Below, one piece after another: positions 33,242 to 42,301 of a DNA stretch of 57,002 nt. The stretch spans positions 1-57,002 of the forward strand of contig JAZUHH010000061.1 in NCBI GenBank assembly GCA_045641625.1, given 5' to 3'. Both the position numbers and the translations under genes were made by a program. The stretch is from UBA1723 sp045641625. GTDB taxonomy: Bacteria > Bacteroidota > Bacteroidia > Bacteroidales > Paludibacteraceae. The notes under the pieces are model-generated. The model ran no database searches. It was given only the letters and a program-made list of their open reading frames with translations, and had not been told where the DNA came from. How positions within the stretch are numbered: the first letter of the stretch is position 1; each line of letters opens with the position of its first letter.

Positions 33242-33535
33242 TTCCTGAAAGCCTCCCTGCAATGCTACTCAACCGCTGACGGACCAAGATGCGAAACACA
33301 GACATCTGCAATTTGTGCCTTGCAGAGTGTTTGATTTCAACGTGCAGATGTCTTCCGGCTCGTTGCTCATCGTGAATTTCCAATACAATGTCAAAGAATT
33401 GGGGGTGTTGGTCCATCCACAATGCAGAAAAAGGCAGAGAATCGGGGCAGATACAAAACTATTCCATAATTTTGCATCTGCTATCACAAGTGCCGTCTGC
33501 GGCTCGATCTCATTGAACACTAAAAAAGTTAAATC
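33242..33535 (+). promoter_or_regulatory. Leader region before the metal-type TonB receptor
   Basis: No gene is seen. An 11-bp inverted repeat AGACATCTGCA (33300-33310) / TGCAGATGTCT (33343-33353) encloses 32 nt, and a TAATTTTG -7 element is at 33467-33474. The inverted repeat could be an operator or an RNA hairpin. Nothing indicates which. Confidence 0.45.
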
Positions 33536-35524
33536 ATGCCCAAAGGGAAAAGAATTCTGCTGTCCATACTTGCACATCTCATGATGTCTGCGTCTTTGAC
33601 CACAAAGGCCCAGACCGATGCTGACAGCCTCTTTATGGAGCATGAACTTGATGCCTTCATCATAGAGGCGACAAGCGGACCTCGCATGGACACAAAGGTG
33701 GAAAGTGTGGACTATATCGGACAAAGCGAGCTGATACGTGCCGCCTGCTGCAACCTGGGCGAATCCTTCACAACCAACCCTTCGGTGGATGTAAGCTATA
33801 GCGATGCCGCTACCGGAGCTAGGCAGATCAAGCTGCTTGGACTTTCCGGCACCTACGTCCAGATGCTTACTGAAAATGTTCCGAACCTCAGAGGCGCGTC
33901 TCTACCCTTCTCGCTTGGTTTCGTTCCTGCGCCGTGGATGCAGTCGATACAGGTCAGCAAAGGTGCATCGAGCGTAAAGAACGGATACGAAAGCACAACC
34001 GGACAAATAAACATAGAGTACAGGAAGCCACAGTCCACTGACGGCATAAGGGGCAACGCATATCTGGACAGCGACCTGAAGCAGGAGCTGAACGCAGACG
34101 GAAACATACATATTAACGACAAGCTTTCGACATCACTGCTTCTGCACCTGGAGAACAGGCAGATGGACCATGACGGCAACAAGGACGGTTTCATGGACAT
34201 GCCCAAAATCAAGCAGTACAACCTGATGCACCGCTGGGCATACATCTCGTCAAAGCTTATCAGCCAGATGTCAATGAAAGTGTTGGGCGATGACCGCACC
34301 GGAGGACAAAGCGTCGGCCACCATGCAGTGACGACTATGCCTTACAGAACCTCGACCAGAACCAACCGCTATGAGGTGCAGTGGAAGAACGGTCTGACTC
34401 TGAACGCTGACCATAACACATCTGTTGCGCTGATGCTTCATGGCTCATGGCACGATGCCTGGAACACATTCGGAAACTCCAGGTACGACGTAACCCAAAG
34501 AAACAGCTATGCCCAGCTGATGTTCGAGACTGACTTCAACAAGATGCACAGCCTGGCCGCGGGACTTTCCCTCAACCACGACAGATACGACGAAAGGACT
34601 TCCGCCACACTGCCGCAAATCGGCAAAGACAACGAAACAACCGGAGGCATCTATGCACAATACACCTATAAGCTGAGAGACCTGCTGACAATCATGCCGG
34701 GAATACGTTGTGACCGCTCCGACACATACGGGACTTTCGTAACTCCGCGCTTACATGTCAAGTATTCTCCGAAAGATGTTTTGACACTTCGTGCATCGGC
34801 AGGCAAGGGCTACCGCTCTCCTCATGCCTTGGCAGAGAACACAACTCTGCTTGCCAGCGGCAGAACTGTAACCGTTGATCCGGAAATATCGCAGGAGGAG
34901 GCATGGAACATGGGAATGTCGGCAGACTTGAAAATCCCTATCAAGGGAAAGACACTCGAAGTGAATGCCGAATACTACTATACAAACTTCATCAGCCAGA
35001 TGGTGATAAACTACGGCATGGTTGACGGCGTACACACCCTGTCGTTCGAAAATCTGGACGGAGACAGCTACAGCCACACTGTCCAGGTCAATGCGACTTA
35101 CCCGATACTGAAGAAGCTGTCGGCTACGGCTGCCTTCCGCCTGAACGATGTCAGATGCACATACGACGGAACATTGAGAGTCAAGCCGCTGACTTCCAGA
35201 TACAAGGGACTGCTCACTCTCACATACAAGACTCGTACCGAGCTATGGCAGTTCGATGCAACCGGACAGATGAACGGAGGCGGAGAACTGTACGACCGCA
35301 CAAAATTCCCTGCATACTTCCAGCTGCAGGCACAAGTAACAAGAGAGTTCAGGCACTTCAGCGTATATCTTGGCGGAGAAAACCTGACAAACTATAAGAT
35401 TAAAAAACCTATAGTCAACGCTATCAACCCGTGGTCAAACAGCTTTGACGCAACCCAGATATGGGGACCGGTCACAGGTGCGATGGCATATATAGGCCTA
35501 AGATTCAAATTTGAAAAATCATGA
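33536..35524 (+). CDS. TonB-dependent receptor, probable metal/metallophore type
   Basis: The product has 662 residues with a signal peptide (residues 1-25, ISILAHLMMSASLTTKAQ region). The plug shows LIRAACCNLGESFTTNPSVD, LLGLSGTYVQMLTENVPNLR and VSKGASSVKNGYESTTGQIN. The barrel ends AYIGLRFKFEKS. The GESFTTNPSVDVSYSDA pattern belongs to a group of Bacteroidetes receptors often linked to heavy-metal-associated proteins. The next gene overlaps its stop (ATGA) and encodes exactly such a small metal-binding protein. Copper or another transition metal is the best guess for the cargo, by context. Confidence 0.88.
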   Translation: MPKGKRILLSILAHLMMSASLTTKAQTDADSLFMEHELDAFIIEATSGPRMDTKVESVDYIGQSELIRAACCNLGESFTTNPSVDVSYSDAATGARQIKLLGLSGTYVQMLTENVPNLRGASLPFSLGFVPAPWMQSIQVSKGASSVKNGYESTTGQINIEYRKPQSTDGIRGNAYLDSDLKQELNADGNIHINDKLSTSLLLHLENRQMDHDGNKDGFMDMPKIKQYNLMHRWAYISSKLISQMSMKVLGDDRTGGQSVGHHAVTTMPYRTSTRTNRYEVQWKNGLTLNADHNTSVALMLHGSWHDAWNTFGNSRYDVTQRNSYAQLMFETDFNKMHSLAAGLSLNHDRYDERTSATLPQIGKDNETTGGIYAQYTYKLRDLLTIMPGIRCDRSDTYGTFVTPRLHVKYSPKDVLTLRASAGKGYRSPHALAENTTLLASGRTVTVDPEISQEEAWNMGMSADLKIPIKGKTLEVNAEYYYTNFISQMVINYGMVDGVHTLSFENLDGDSYSHTVQVNATYPILKKLSATAAFRLNDVRCTYDGTLRVKPLTSRYKGLLTLTYKTRTELWQFDATGQMNGGGELYDRTKFPAYFQLQAQVTREFRHFSVYLGGENLTNYKIKKPIVNAINPWSNSFDATQIWGPVTGAMAYIGLRFKFEKS

Positions 35525-35835
35525 GAAAAATTCTTGCAACAGCATTCGCTTCAATGCTTTTTGTCTGCTCGGCTGCCGGGAAATCAGATAAGGGAAGCGA
35601 GTCGAAGTCAAAGTCCGACACTCTTGTAGTCTCTACAAATCCAAAGATGCACTGCATGGGCTGTGAAAACAAAATCAAGCAGAACATCCGATTTGTGAAG
35701 GGAACCAAGGAGATTGAAACTTCTGTGCCCGACCAGACTGTAACCATCATCTATAATGGCAGGAAGGCTACATTCGAAGACTACTCTGCCGCTTTCAAGA
35801 AGATTGGCTACGACATCACAAAGGTTCAAAAATAA
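35521..35835 (+). CDS. Secreted heavy-metal-associated (HMA) domain protein
   Basis: The product has 104 residues. A signal peptide covers residues 1-20 (ILATAFASMLFVCSAAGK). The HMA domain (about 36-104) carries the metal-binding MHCMGCENKIKQNI motif, with the two Cys spaced CxxC, and the usual end FKKIGYDITK. It would bind a soft metal such as Cu+ in the periplasm and pass it to or from the TonB receptor system encoded just before it. Its start overlaps the receptor stop by 4 bp. Confidence 0.88.
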   Translation: MRKILATAFASMLFVCSAAGKSDKGSESKSKSDTLVVSTNPKMHCMGCENKIKQNIRFVKGTKEIETSVPDQTVTIIYNGRKATFEDYSAAFKKIGYDITKVQK

Positions 35836-35922
35836 GGGAAGCTTCTGCATCAGCCGAACAGGCAGATGAACAGCACTGCCGCTGACACACAAACCATCAT
35901 ATAACAAACAGCTATTATCAAA

Positions 35923-36180
35923 ATGAAGGAAAAAATTCAGGCATTTCTCAAAAGATTCTCTTTTCGCACAGGGGTTATTATTATTGCCATGTGCGTACCT
36001 TTCTACATTCTGTCTTTTGCCTGCCTTGCGGTTGAGTCATTCAGCCCTGCAACAAAGGGCGTCCTATGGGCCACATTCTTTGGTCTGGCAAAGGCTTTCC
36101 AGTACGGAGGCCTGTCAGTCATTGGTATTGACGGCGTAAAGAGAATCAAGGAATGGTGGAAAGCAAAAAGAAACTCTTGA
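35923..36180 (+). CDS. Small two-helix inner-membrane protein
   Basis: The product has 85 residues with hydrophobic segments at about residues 17-37 (VIIIAMCVPFYILSFACLAV) and 44-65, plus a basic C-terminal tail (VKRIKEWWKAKRNS). It resembles the short transporter-suffix type membrane proteins of Bacteroidetes, but I cannot assign a role. It lies 87 bp after the HMA gene in the same direction, probably as the last gene of that unit, and is followed by the terminator at 36229-36264. Confidence 0.7.
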   Translation: MKEKIQAFLKRFSFRTGVIIIAMCVPFYILSFACLAVESFSPATKGVLWATFFGLAKAFQYGGLSVIGIDGVKRIKEWWKAKRNS

Positions 36181-36228
36181 CTTTGTTCGTTTGTTCGGGG
36201 AAAGAACGTTTGCCTTGCAGTGAACAAC

Positions 36229-36264
36229 AAAAGAGGGTGCCAATGAAAATCAGCACCCTCTTTT
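36229..36264. terminator. Bidirectional terminator
   Basis: AAGAGGGTGC (36231-36240) and GCACCCTCTT (36253-36262) form a 10-bp stem with A and T runs outside. It serves both the plus-strand metal group and the convergent GH8-like gene. Confidence 0.85.
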
Positions 36265-36282
36265 TGTTATATCAAAAGTTTA

Positions 36283-39200
36283 CTATCTGTCAGCCGAAGA
36301 CTTGACAACCTTCTCTGTTCCCACTACATAGACACCGACAGGCAAACCCTTCAATGCTGTTTCCCTCTCGACACCTTTGCGAAGAACTACGCCGCTTGTG
36401 CTGACAACATCAACCAAAGAATTGACTGAGGCAACTGACTCTATACCGCTGTTCACACCGCCAATCTCGACATTGAGCTTGGAATACTGTGTCGGAATGC
36501 CCGAAGCGCTTAGTGAAGACTTGATGTCAGCACTTATCTTGCCTTCCGAAGCCGGAGAAACCTGGTACCTGACAGTCTTCTCTGCACCTATGCCCATAGA
36601 ACTGCAGGTCCAGACTACAACACCGCCGTTCTTGCCGTCCTTGCTTGCTATGAACTCTGCGCCGTCATGCTCACCTACAAATCCCTCGAAGACCAAACTT
36701 GAAGGTATTGTGTCGGCATACACCACATTTCTCTGCTGACTGCCGTTGACCGGAGCATTTCCCAAGACTCTGCGCCAAGTGTAGCCGTCAAATTCCTCGA
36801 CCAGGATTTTCTCTACGAACTTGTCCGGAGTGTCGTCGCAGATGTTTCTGGAATAGCTGTCAACCATATAGCCCCTGTTGTTCAAGTCTGCCCAGCAAGG
36901 CGAAACAAGAGTATATGTTTCAGACTGTCCGTCAAGATATTTCAACACTGCCTGTGGCGAGTATGACCAGTCACTTTCTCCGCTCATGTCTGCATCCGGA
37001 TATTTTAACGTGTTGTATTCGGAGTTCTGGAATCTCATCCTCGCGAAAAAATGTCCTAAACCGCCCTTGTGAATTGCCTGGCGATAGTCCAGGAACGACA
37101 AGACGTGGCTGGTCGGGCTGGAAAGCACGTCCATAAACCTCATGACAACGCGGCTGTTTGCACTGTCGATCGGCTCGACGAAGAAGTCAACGCTGTCCGA
37201 TTCCTCCTTCATCCAGCCGAATTTGACCAAATCCCGACAGTTGTCAAGGACGACCTTCAGACCTTTGGCTGCAAGAGAGTCGCCGAGATAGTACGACACA
37301 CGATAGTTGCCGAGATTTATATAGGCCTCCTGGGCGTCATTCCAGAAACGGAAATACTTGTACTTCCTGTAGTCGTAGTTGAAAGGGGAATACTCTGCGT
37401 AGCTTAGTCGCACATTGTCCCTTCCTCCGTCAAGCCACTCTGCATTCTTTGTATTGAGAATTGAAAACTCTATTGTTCGCTTGTTCGTTTGTTCGCTGTT
37501 CGCATCCGTAACAGATCTGCCTGCATGAAGCGGAGAAGCCATGACATCGACAATGTTTCGCTGCATGGTATATGTCGCGTTGTTCGGGTATTCGTTGGAA
37601 GTCCAGACTTCATCCCCGCCGACAAGGGCAGTGCTCTTCAAGGCAATATGCCTGTTCATAGTGTCTGTCACAACGGCCTTGAAGGTCAATGTGCGGACGC
37701 TCTCGTCCAGCCTGCCGGACTTGAAGCCTGGCAATGTGCCTACACTCCATGCCAATACATCTGCACCCGATGCCGAACCGCCCTCGACAGCCACAACCTT
37801 GATGCTTTTGTCAATGCCCGTACGGACAGTGACATTCTCTGCGTCTGCGGCGCCATAGTTGCGGACAGTGACGCTGTATGTTACCGTGTCGCCCACATAG
37901 GCGGAAGTCCTGTCGGTCGAAAGGTACACCTTGACATTCGATTCCCTGTCCATCTCGGAAGGCGCTATCAGGTTTCCTGAACAGGTCAGCATGCCCAGCA
38001 GCCTGAACCAGTCTTGAAGGTAGCGTGGTGTCGAGCCCTCGTAGTTTGCCTCGTCATCGGCGAACTCGAAATAGCTGTCGTCCCACATGATTTCGCACTG
38101 GCGATAGATGTCGGCAATCAGGTCGTGGTCTTCAGAGATTACCGCAGCCACGGCTCCGGCACCGATGGCATAGTTCAACTTGACCGGAGATATGTCGAAC
38201 GGAAGTCCGTGCATGTCTACGCACTGTACGTTCTGGCAGACTCCCTGCCATTTCGGCTGGGCAGCATCCGGCGAATATCCAAGCTTCGAGCATGCCACCC
38301 CGCCCTTTGTGTCAAGCGGATATTTCAGTATCTCTGCATAGCGGATGCCCATGTCGTGCTGTGACGTGTTGCTTCCCTCCACCACCTGGTGCGTTGCCGG
38401 ATTCCAGTCGCAGTCGGCGTTGCCGTGCCATATATAGTCGAGCATGTTGCGCCACGGGTAGCGGAAATCCGAGCCGGCAGTGTAGTTATAGAACACGGGC
38501 TTCCCGTCCGCGTCGAACTGGTGGCGGCCAAGTGACGGGTACAGCCCCTGGTCATAGGCCTGGGCGTTCAGCCAGTTTGACGAGGCGGCGGCTCTGCGGA
38601 ACTGGCTTCTCACCCATTCGCTGTTTCTTGGGCTTCCCTTTCCGTCGCCGTCAGTGAACCATCTGCAGAACTCGTTGTAATATGCCGGTGCGATGTTGTC
38701 GGAATAGTCGAAGTTCGTACCGGACAACACAAATTCGGAATTCGGGTCGATGTCCAGTCCGGACCCTGCGAAACTGCTCCACTGTGTGAGCTCGCCGAAG
38801 GTGTCGCCGCCCTTGACGTATCCGTCCATGCCTATGTCTCCGGAATAGATTGTGTGCCACGGACTGTCAAAGTACTGGACACGCGTGGTGTCAGCCATTG
38901 CGGCGATGACGTTGTTCGCCTCGTCATAGAGCGATATCGGGTTGCCGTCCGCATCCATTACCGGCTCGCCGTTGTTCATCATGATGTTTCCCCACTGCTT
39001 GCAGGCTATGAGCAGAGCCATTGCAATGTCTGCGTCCGAGTCTGAAGCCGAGGACTTCGCGTCGTCGTCCTCGCCGGTGATGTCCCATCCCGCCAGGTAC
39101 GGAGTCAGGTAGTAGTCTTTCCCCTTCAGCACACTGCCGTCCTTGAACCTCCTGACATTGCGGAAGCGGTTGTCGTGAATCCACATATAGAGGCCGTTGA

Positions 39201-39597
39201 ACGTAGGCTGGTCGGCAAAAATGGCAGAAGCCAGAAGCGCATAGCCGTCGCCCTCGGCGCAGTTCAGTCCGACACCGCCCGGCACCTCCTGGCTGTTATA
39301 TGTTATGTAGCGCACGCCACCTGCCGTTGTCGAGTCGTATCGGCAGCGGTGTGTCATCATGACGTAGGCCTCGCGCATGGCCTTTTCCATGTCCGCATGG
39401 GTTACGCCCTCTGCGTTCCTGTCCGCCAGGTTCATGCCGTGGCTGTATTTCCTGAACTGAGGGAAAGGGATGTTCGGGTTTCCCGAGTTAATTTCCGTCC
39501 TTATGAACAGAGACGGGTCAGACAGCGCGGGTTCGGCAGGGGAAGCCGAGACACCGAGCGCGCACATAGCCAGTGCCGGTAACAGTAGCCTGTTCAT
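36283..39597 (-). CDS. Large secreted glycoside hydrolase family 8-like enzyme with sorting tail
   Basis: The product has 1104 residues with a signal peptide (1-19, LLLPALAMCALGVSASPA). Residues about 50-550 look like GH8: the general acid region VGLNCAEGDGYALLASAI (Glu115) and the signature ASDSDADIAMALLIACKQW (184-202). That signature fits the GH8 pattern except that Ser replaces Ala/Gly after the first Asp. GH8 enzymes cleave beta-1,4 glucan, xylan or chitosan with inversion; the substrate here is unknown. Residues about 555-640 form a DUF11/Ig-like repeat (TDRTSAYVGDTVTYSVTVRN). The C-terminus (about 1025-1104, GIESVASVNSLVDVVSTSGV) resembles a T9SS type A sorting domain. It is a monocistronic gene with no sugar-utilisation neighbours. 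Confidence 0.8.
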   Translation of the reverse strand: MNRLLLPALAMCALGVSASPAEPALSDPSLFIRTEINSGNPNIPFPQFRKYSHGMNLADRNAEGVTHADMEKAMREAYVMMTHRCRYDSTTAGGVRYITYNSQEVPGGVGLNCAEGDGYALLASAIFADQPTFNGLYMWIHDNRFRNVRRFKDGSVLKGKDYYLTPYLAGWDITGEDDDAKSSASDSDADIAMALLIACKQWGNIMMNNGEPVMDADGNPISLYDEANNVIAAMADTTRVQYFDSPWHTIYSGDIGMDGYVKGGDTFGELTQWSSFAGSGLDIDPNSEFVLSGTNFDYSDNIAPAYYNEFCRWFTDGDGKGSPRNSEWVRSQFRRAAASSNWLNAQAYDQGLYPSLGRHQFDADGKPVFYNYTAGSDFRYPWRNMLDYIWHGNADCDWNPATHQVVEGSNTSQHDMGIRYAEILKYPLDTKGGVACSKLGYSPDAAQPKWQGVCQNVQCVDMHGLPFDISPVKLNYAIGAGAVAAVISEDHDLIADIYRQCEIMWDDSYFEFADDEANYEGSTPRYLQDWFRLLGMLTCSGNLIAPSEMDRESNVKVYLSTDRTSAYVGDTVTYSVTVRNYGAADAENVTVRTGIDKSIKVVAVEGGSASGADVLAWSVGTLPGFKSGRLDESVRTLTFKAVVTDTMNRHIALKSTALVGGDEVWTSNEYPNNATYTMQRNIVDVMASPLHAGRSVTDANSEQTNKRTIEFSILNTKNAEWLDGGRDNVRLSYAEYSPFNYDYRKYKYFRFWNDAQEAYINLGNYRVSYYLGDSLAAKGLKVVLDNCRDLVKFGWMKEESDSVDFFVEPIDSANSRVVMRFMDVLSSPTSHVLSFLDYRQAIHKGGLGHFFARMRFQNSEYNTLKYPDADMSGESDWSYSPQAVLKYLDGQSETYTLVSPCWADLNNRGYMVDSYSRNICDDTPDKFVEKILVEEFDGYTWRRVLGNAPVNGSQQRNVVYADTIPSSLVFEGFVGEHDGAEFIASKDGKNGGVVVWTCSSMGIGAEKTVRYQVSPASEGKISADIKSSLSASGIPTQYSKLNVEIGGVNSGIESVASVNSLVDVVSTSGVVLRKGVERETALKGLPVGVYVVGTEKVVKSSADR

Positions 39598-39717
39598 TTT
39601 CTTCTTTCTGTTTTTCTGTTTTCTGTTTTTTTGTCGGTGCGAAGTTCGCTAAAAAATTTCTCTTTCCCCACTCTATCCGCTTTTTTTTTCTCTTTTTTAA
39701 CTTTTTTAGGGAAAAGC

Positions 39718-39760
39718 ACAAAAAAGTCATATAATACTATTCAATAGCACTATATGACCT
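39718..39760 (-). terminator. Terminator of the phosphate transporter gene
   Basis: GTCATATA (39726-39733) pairs with TATATGAC (39751-39758), with further pairing inside (CTATT/AATAG). On the minus strand a run of six T follows. It lies about 30 bp after the transporter stop. Confidence 0.65.
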
Positions 39761-39790
39761 GAACATAGAAGTCGGATATAGATTTGCGTC

Positions 39791-42094
39791 CTATTCGTCG
39801 GCGCCGGCAAACTTGTTCATGCCGCGTATCATGTGGCGCAGAGAACCGACAAGTTCCTGGCTCTCCTGCAGTATATGCACTGTCAGAAGCAGAGTGTTGA
39901 TGTTCGCCGTTCCGTCCTGTATGCTGTCCAGAGCCGACTTGCGGTCGCCCGACAACTGCCTCTGCACGGCGGTGCATTCGTTGCGCAGTGCCTCCGCCCC
40001 CGTGAAGTCTCCGGAATCCAGCATTTCCTTTGCCTTGCCGTATAGTCTCAGTACCGCTTCCCTATCCCCGAGGAAGCTCTCGTGCCAGGCTTCGGGCAGA
40101 GGAAGGAAGCAGTTTCCGACATGCTCGCGCAACGGCTCGTTGATTCGCTTCAGGCAGTAGAGCATCTGCTGGCAGGCATTCGACCCGAGGAAGAACCATG
40201 TGTTGCGGCTTAGCATCTGCACTTGGTCAAGCCTTCGCATGGATATTATCTCCTGCTTGCGCTGTCGTTTGAGTGCCTGGCGCTCGTCCTCTATCTGCGA
40301 AGATGCACGGCGCAAAGGTCTGTACTGCTCGTAAAGGAACGCGTCAGTCATTCCGCGGTACGTGTCCGCCACGAACTTGAGGCGCGCCGAGTTGCCGCTG
40401 CTGATATGCTCGCACAACAGTCCCCATATAGTCTGCTCGTCCCTGCTCTTCAGAATCTGGGCAAAGAGGCTTTCCGTCTTTCTCTCCTCGACCGGAGTGT
40501 TCCTCAGGTTGCTTCTGACAAGAAGAATGATGGCAAGGGCTATTGCAAGAACCATAGCCAAGTAACTGCCGAAATACATTATGTTTGTAAGGATGAAGCA
40601 GAAGATGAATGCCGCACCCGCCGTGATGAACCAGCCGCCTATAACGCTGAGAACGCCGGTTATGCGGAACACGGCAGACTCACGGCTCCATGCCCTGTCT
40701 GCCAAGGAAGTTCCCATAGCAACCATAAAGGTTACGTATGTGGTCGAAAGCGGCAGCTTGAGGCTTGTGCCTATGGCTACGAGAAGTCCGGCAAGGACAA
40801 GGTTCACTGCGGCACGGATCAGGTCAAAGGCCGCATCGTTCGGCAGCTTCATCTCGTCGCTGTTGAAACGTGTGTCTGTCCAGTGCAGAATTCCGTCCGG
40901 CACTATTCGTGTCACGAACTTTGACGCGGCGTTCGTGTTTCTGACCAAAGTCCTGGCAAGGGCCGAAGAGCCGAACATCTCGTCACCTTCATCCTGACGA
41001 CTGAGGTCAACGCTTGTCTTGACCACGTTCTGCGCCTTCTTTGAGAAGATAAGAGAGAGCACCATCACTACACCCGCCAAGACGAGAAGCACCGGCGGAG
41101 TGTGCGCACTGCCCATCAGCGAGTTCATCATAAAGCCGTCCGGACTGCCACCTCCGTTTGCCATATAGTCGCTATAGGCCTCGAGGCCAGTGAGCGGAAC
41201 TCCGACAAAGTTCACAAGGTCATTGCCTGCAAACGCCATTGCCAGTGCAAAAGTGCCAAGAAGCACGACATACTTCAGCACAGGAAGCTTGATGGCGCTC
41301 ATCAGTGTCATGAGAATACTGAAAACCAATACGCCGCCGCCAAGTATGTGCCATGTGTGCGCGTTTATTGTCTCTTTAAGTTCCGGAGACATGAACGAAC
41401 TGCCTTTCAATCCGTTGATGAGCAGAAACCAGATGATGCTCGTAACGGCAATGCCAGAGAATATACCTATCTTCAGCGAACTGCTGGTAAGTCCGCCCAT
41501 ATCTCCGTTGTATGCTGTTGTCCTGCCATTCACTCTATAGGTGAACGTGAACACCATGCGGCTCACCCACATCACTACTGCTCCGACAACAAAAGCTATG
41601 GCAACGGAAAGGAATATACCCATAATGACGCTTATCGCCTTTTCTGTATTGAGCAGGTCGCCCAATCTGAGCAGAGTTCCGTCCGGGCCGGTCTCCCCCT
41701 TTATCAGTTTAAGTACGGCAACTGCAAAAGCTCCGCCAAGAAGTTCGAACACCATGCTCACAGTGGTCGAAGTCGGCATGCCGAGTGTGTTGAAGATATC
41801 GAGCAGAATGACATCAGTCACCATAACTGCAAGAAACACACACATGACTTCGTAAAAGGTGAAGTGTTCGGGTGTCATGATTCCGTGACGAGCCACGTCC
41901 ATCATTCCGTTGCTCATGGCTGCACCGGCCAGTACACCGACCGCCGCTATGACAACTATGGTACGGAACTTGGCAACTTTGGCGCCGATTGCGGAATTAA
42001 GGAAATTCACCGCATCATTGCTTACCCCCACCACCAAGTCAAATACTGCCAGTACGCAGAGAAATATGACTATTCCAAGAAAAACTGTATCCAT
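39791..42094 (-). CDS. pit: PiT family inorganic phosphate transporter with PhoU-like C-terminal extension
   Basis: The 767-residue inner-membrane protein belongs to the PiT/PHO4 family, cation-coupled Pi symport. It carries the paired signatures GVSNDAVNFLNSAIGAKVAK near the N-terminus and AGNDLVNFVGVPLTG in the second repeat, and about 12 hydrophobic segments. Residues about 560-767 form a soluble helical extension (ending LRHMIRGMNKFAG) resembling DUF47/PhoU-like domains, which in other bacteria are separate pit-linked proteins; here it is fused. It lies next to ppx, ppk and a PhoB/PhoR-like pair, which supports a phosphate role. Confidence 0.92.
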   Translation of the reverse strand: MDTVFLGIVIFLCVLAVFDLVVGVSNDAVNFLNSAIGAKVAKFRTIVVIAAVGVLAGAAMSNGMMDVARHGIMTPEHFTFYEVMCVFLAVMVTDVILLDIFNTLGMPTSTTVSMVFELLGGAFAVAVLKLIKGETGPDGTLLRLGDLLNTEKAISVIMGIFLSVAIAFVVGAVVMWVSRMVFTFTYRVNGRTTAYNGDMGGLTSSSLKIGIFSGIAVTSIIWFLLINGLKGSSFMSPELKETINAHTWHILGGGVLVFSILMTLMSAIKLPVLKYVVLLGTFALAMAFAGNDLVNFVGVPLTGLEAYSDYMANGGGSPDGFMMNSLMGSAHTPPVLLVLAGVVMVLSLIFSKKAQNVVKTSVDLSRQDEGDEMFGSSALARTLVRNTNAASKFVTRIVPDGILHWTDTRFNSDEMKLPNDAAFDLIRAAVNLVLAGLLVAIGTSLKLPLSTTYVTFMVAMGTSLADRAWSRESAVFRITGVLSVIGGWFITAGAAFIFCFILTNIMYFGSYLAMVLAIALAIILLVRSNLRNTPVEERKTESLFAQILKSRDEQTIWGLLCEHISSGNSARLKFVADTYRGMTDAFLYEQYRPLRRASSQIEDERQALKRQRKQEIISMRRLDQVQMLSRNTWFFLGSNACQQMLYCLKRINEPLREHVGNCFLPLPEAWHESFLGDREAVLRLYGKAKEMLDSGDFTGAEALRNECTAVQRQLSGDRKSALDSIQDGTANINTLLLTVHILQESQELVGSLRHMIRGMNKFAGADE

Positions 42095-42133
42095 AGGCTA
42101 TCAATCATTTTTACAAATAACTCGTTTACTCAT

Positions 42134-42268
42134 TTGACTCGCTCTGCTTCGTCGATATAAACATTGACTCATTTTCATATCGTCGATTTTCGTTTATGCA
42201 TTGTGCATTATGAAACGAAGTTCGACGTTAGTCAAACAACGTTCAACGACACGAAGTGAGTTAATTGT
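42134..42268. repeat. Cluster of modular repeats between pit and ppx
   Basis: Two head-to-tail copies (TTGACTCGCTCTGCTTCGTC, then GATATAAACA; TTGACTCATTTTCATATCGT, then CGATTTTCG) cover 42140-42195. Inverted GAACGTT/TTCAACGACACGAAGTGAG copies are at 42216-42268. No gene is present in this 207-bp gap. Confidence 0.75.
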
Positions 42269-42301
42269 GAATTATGAATTATGAATTGTGCATTGCATCG
42301 G

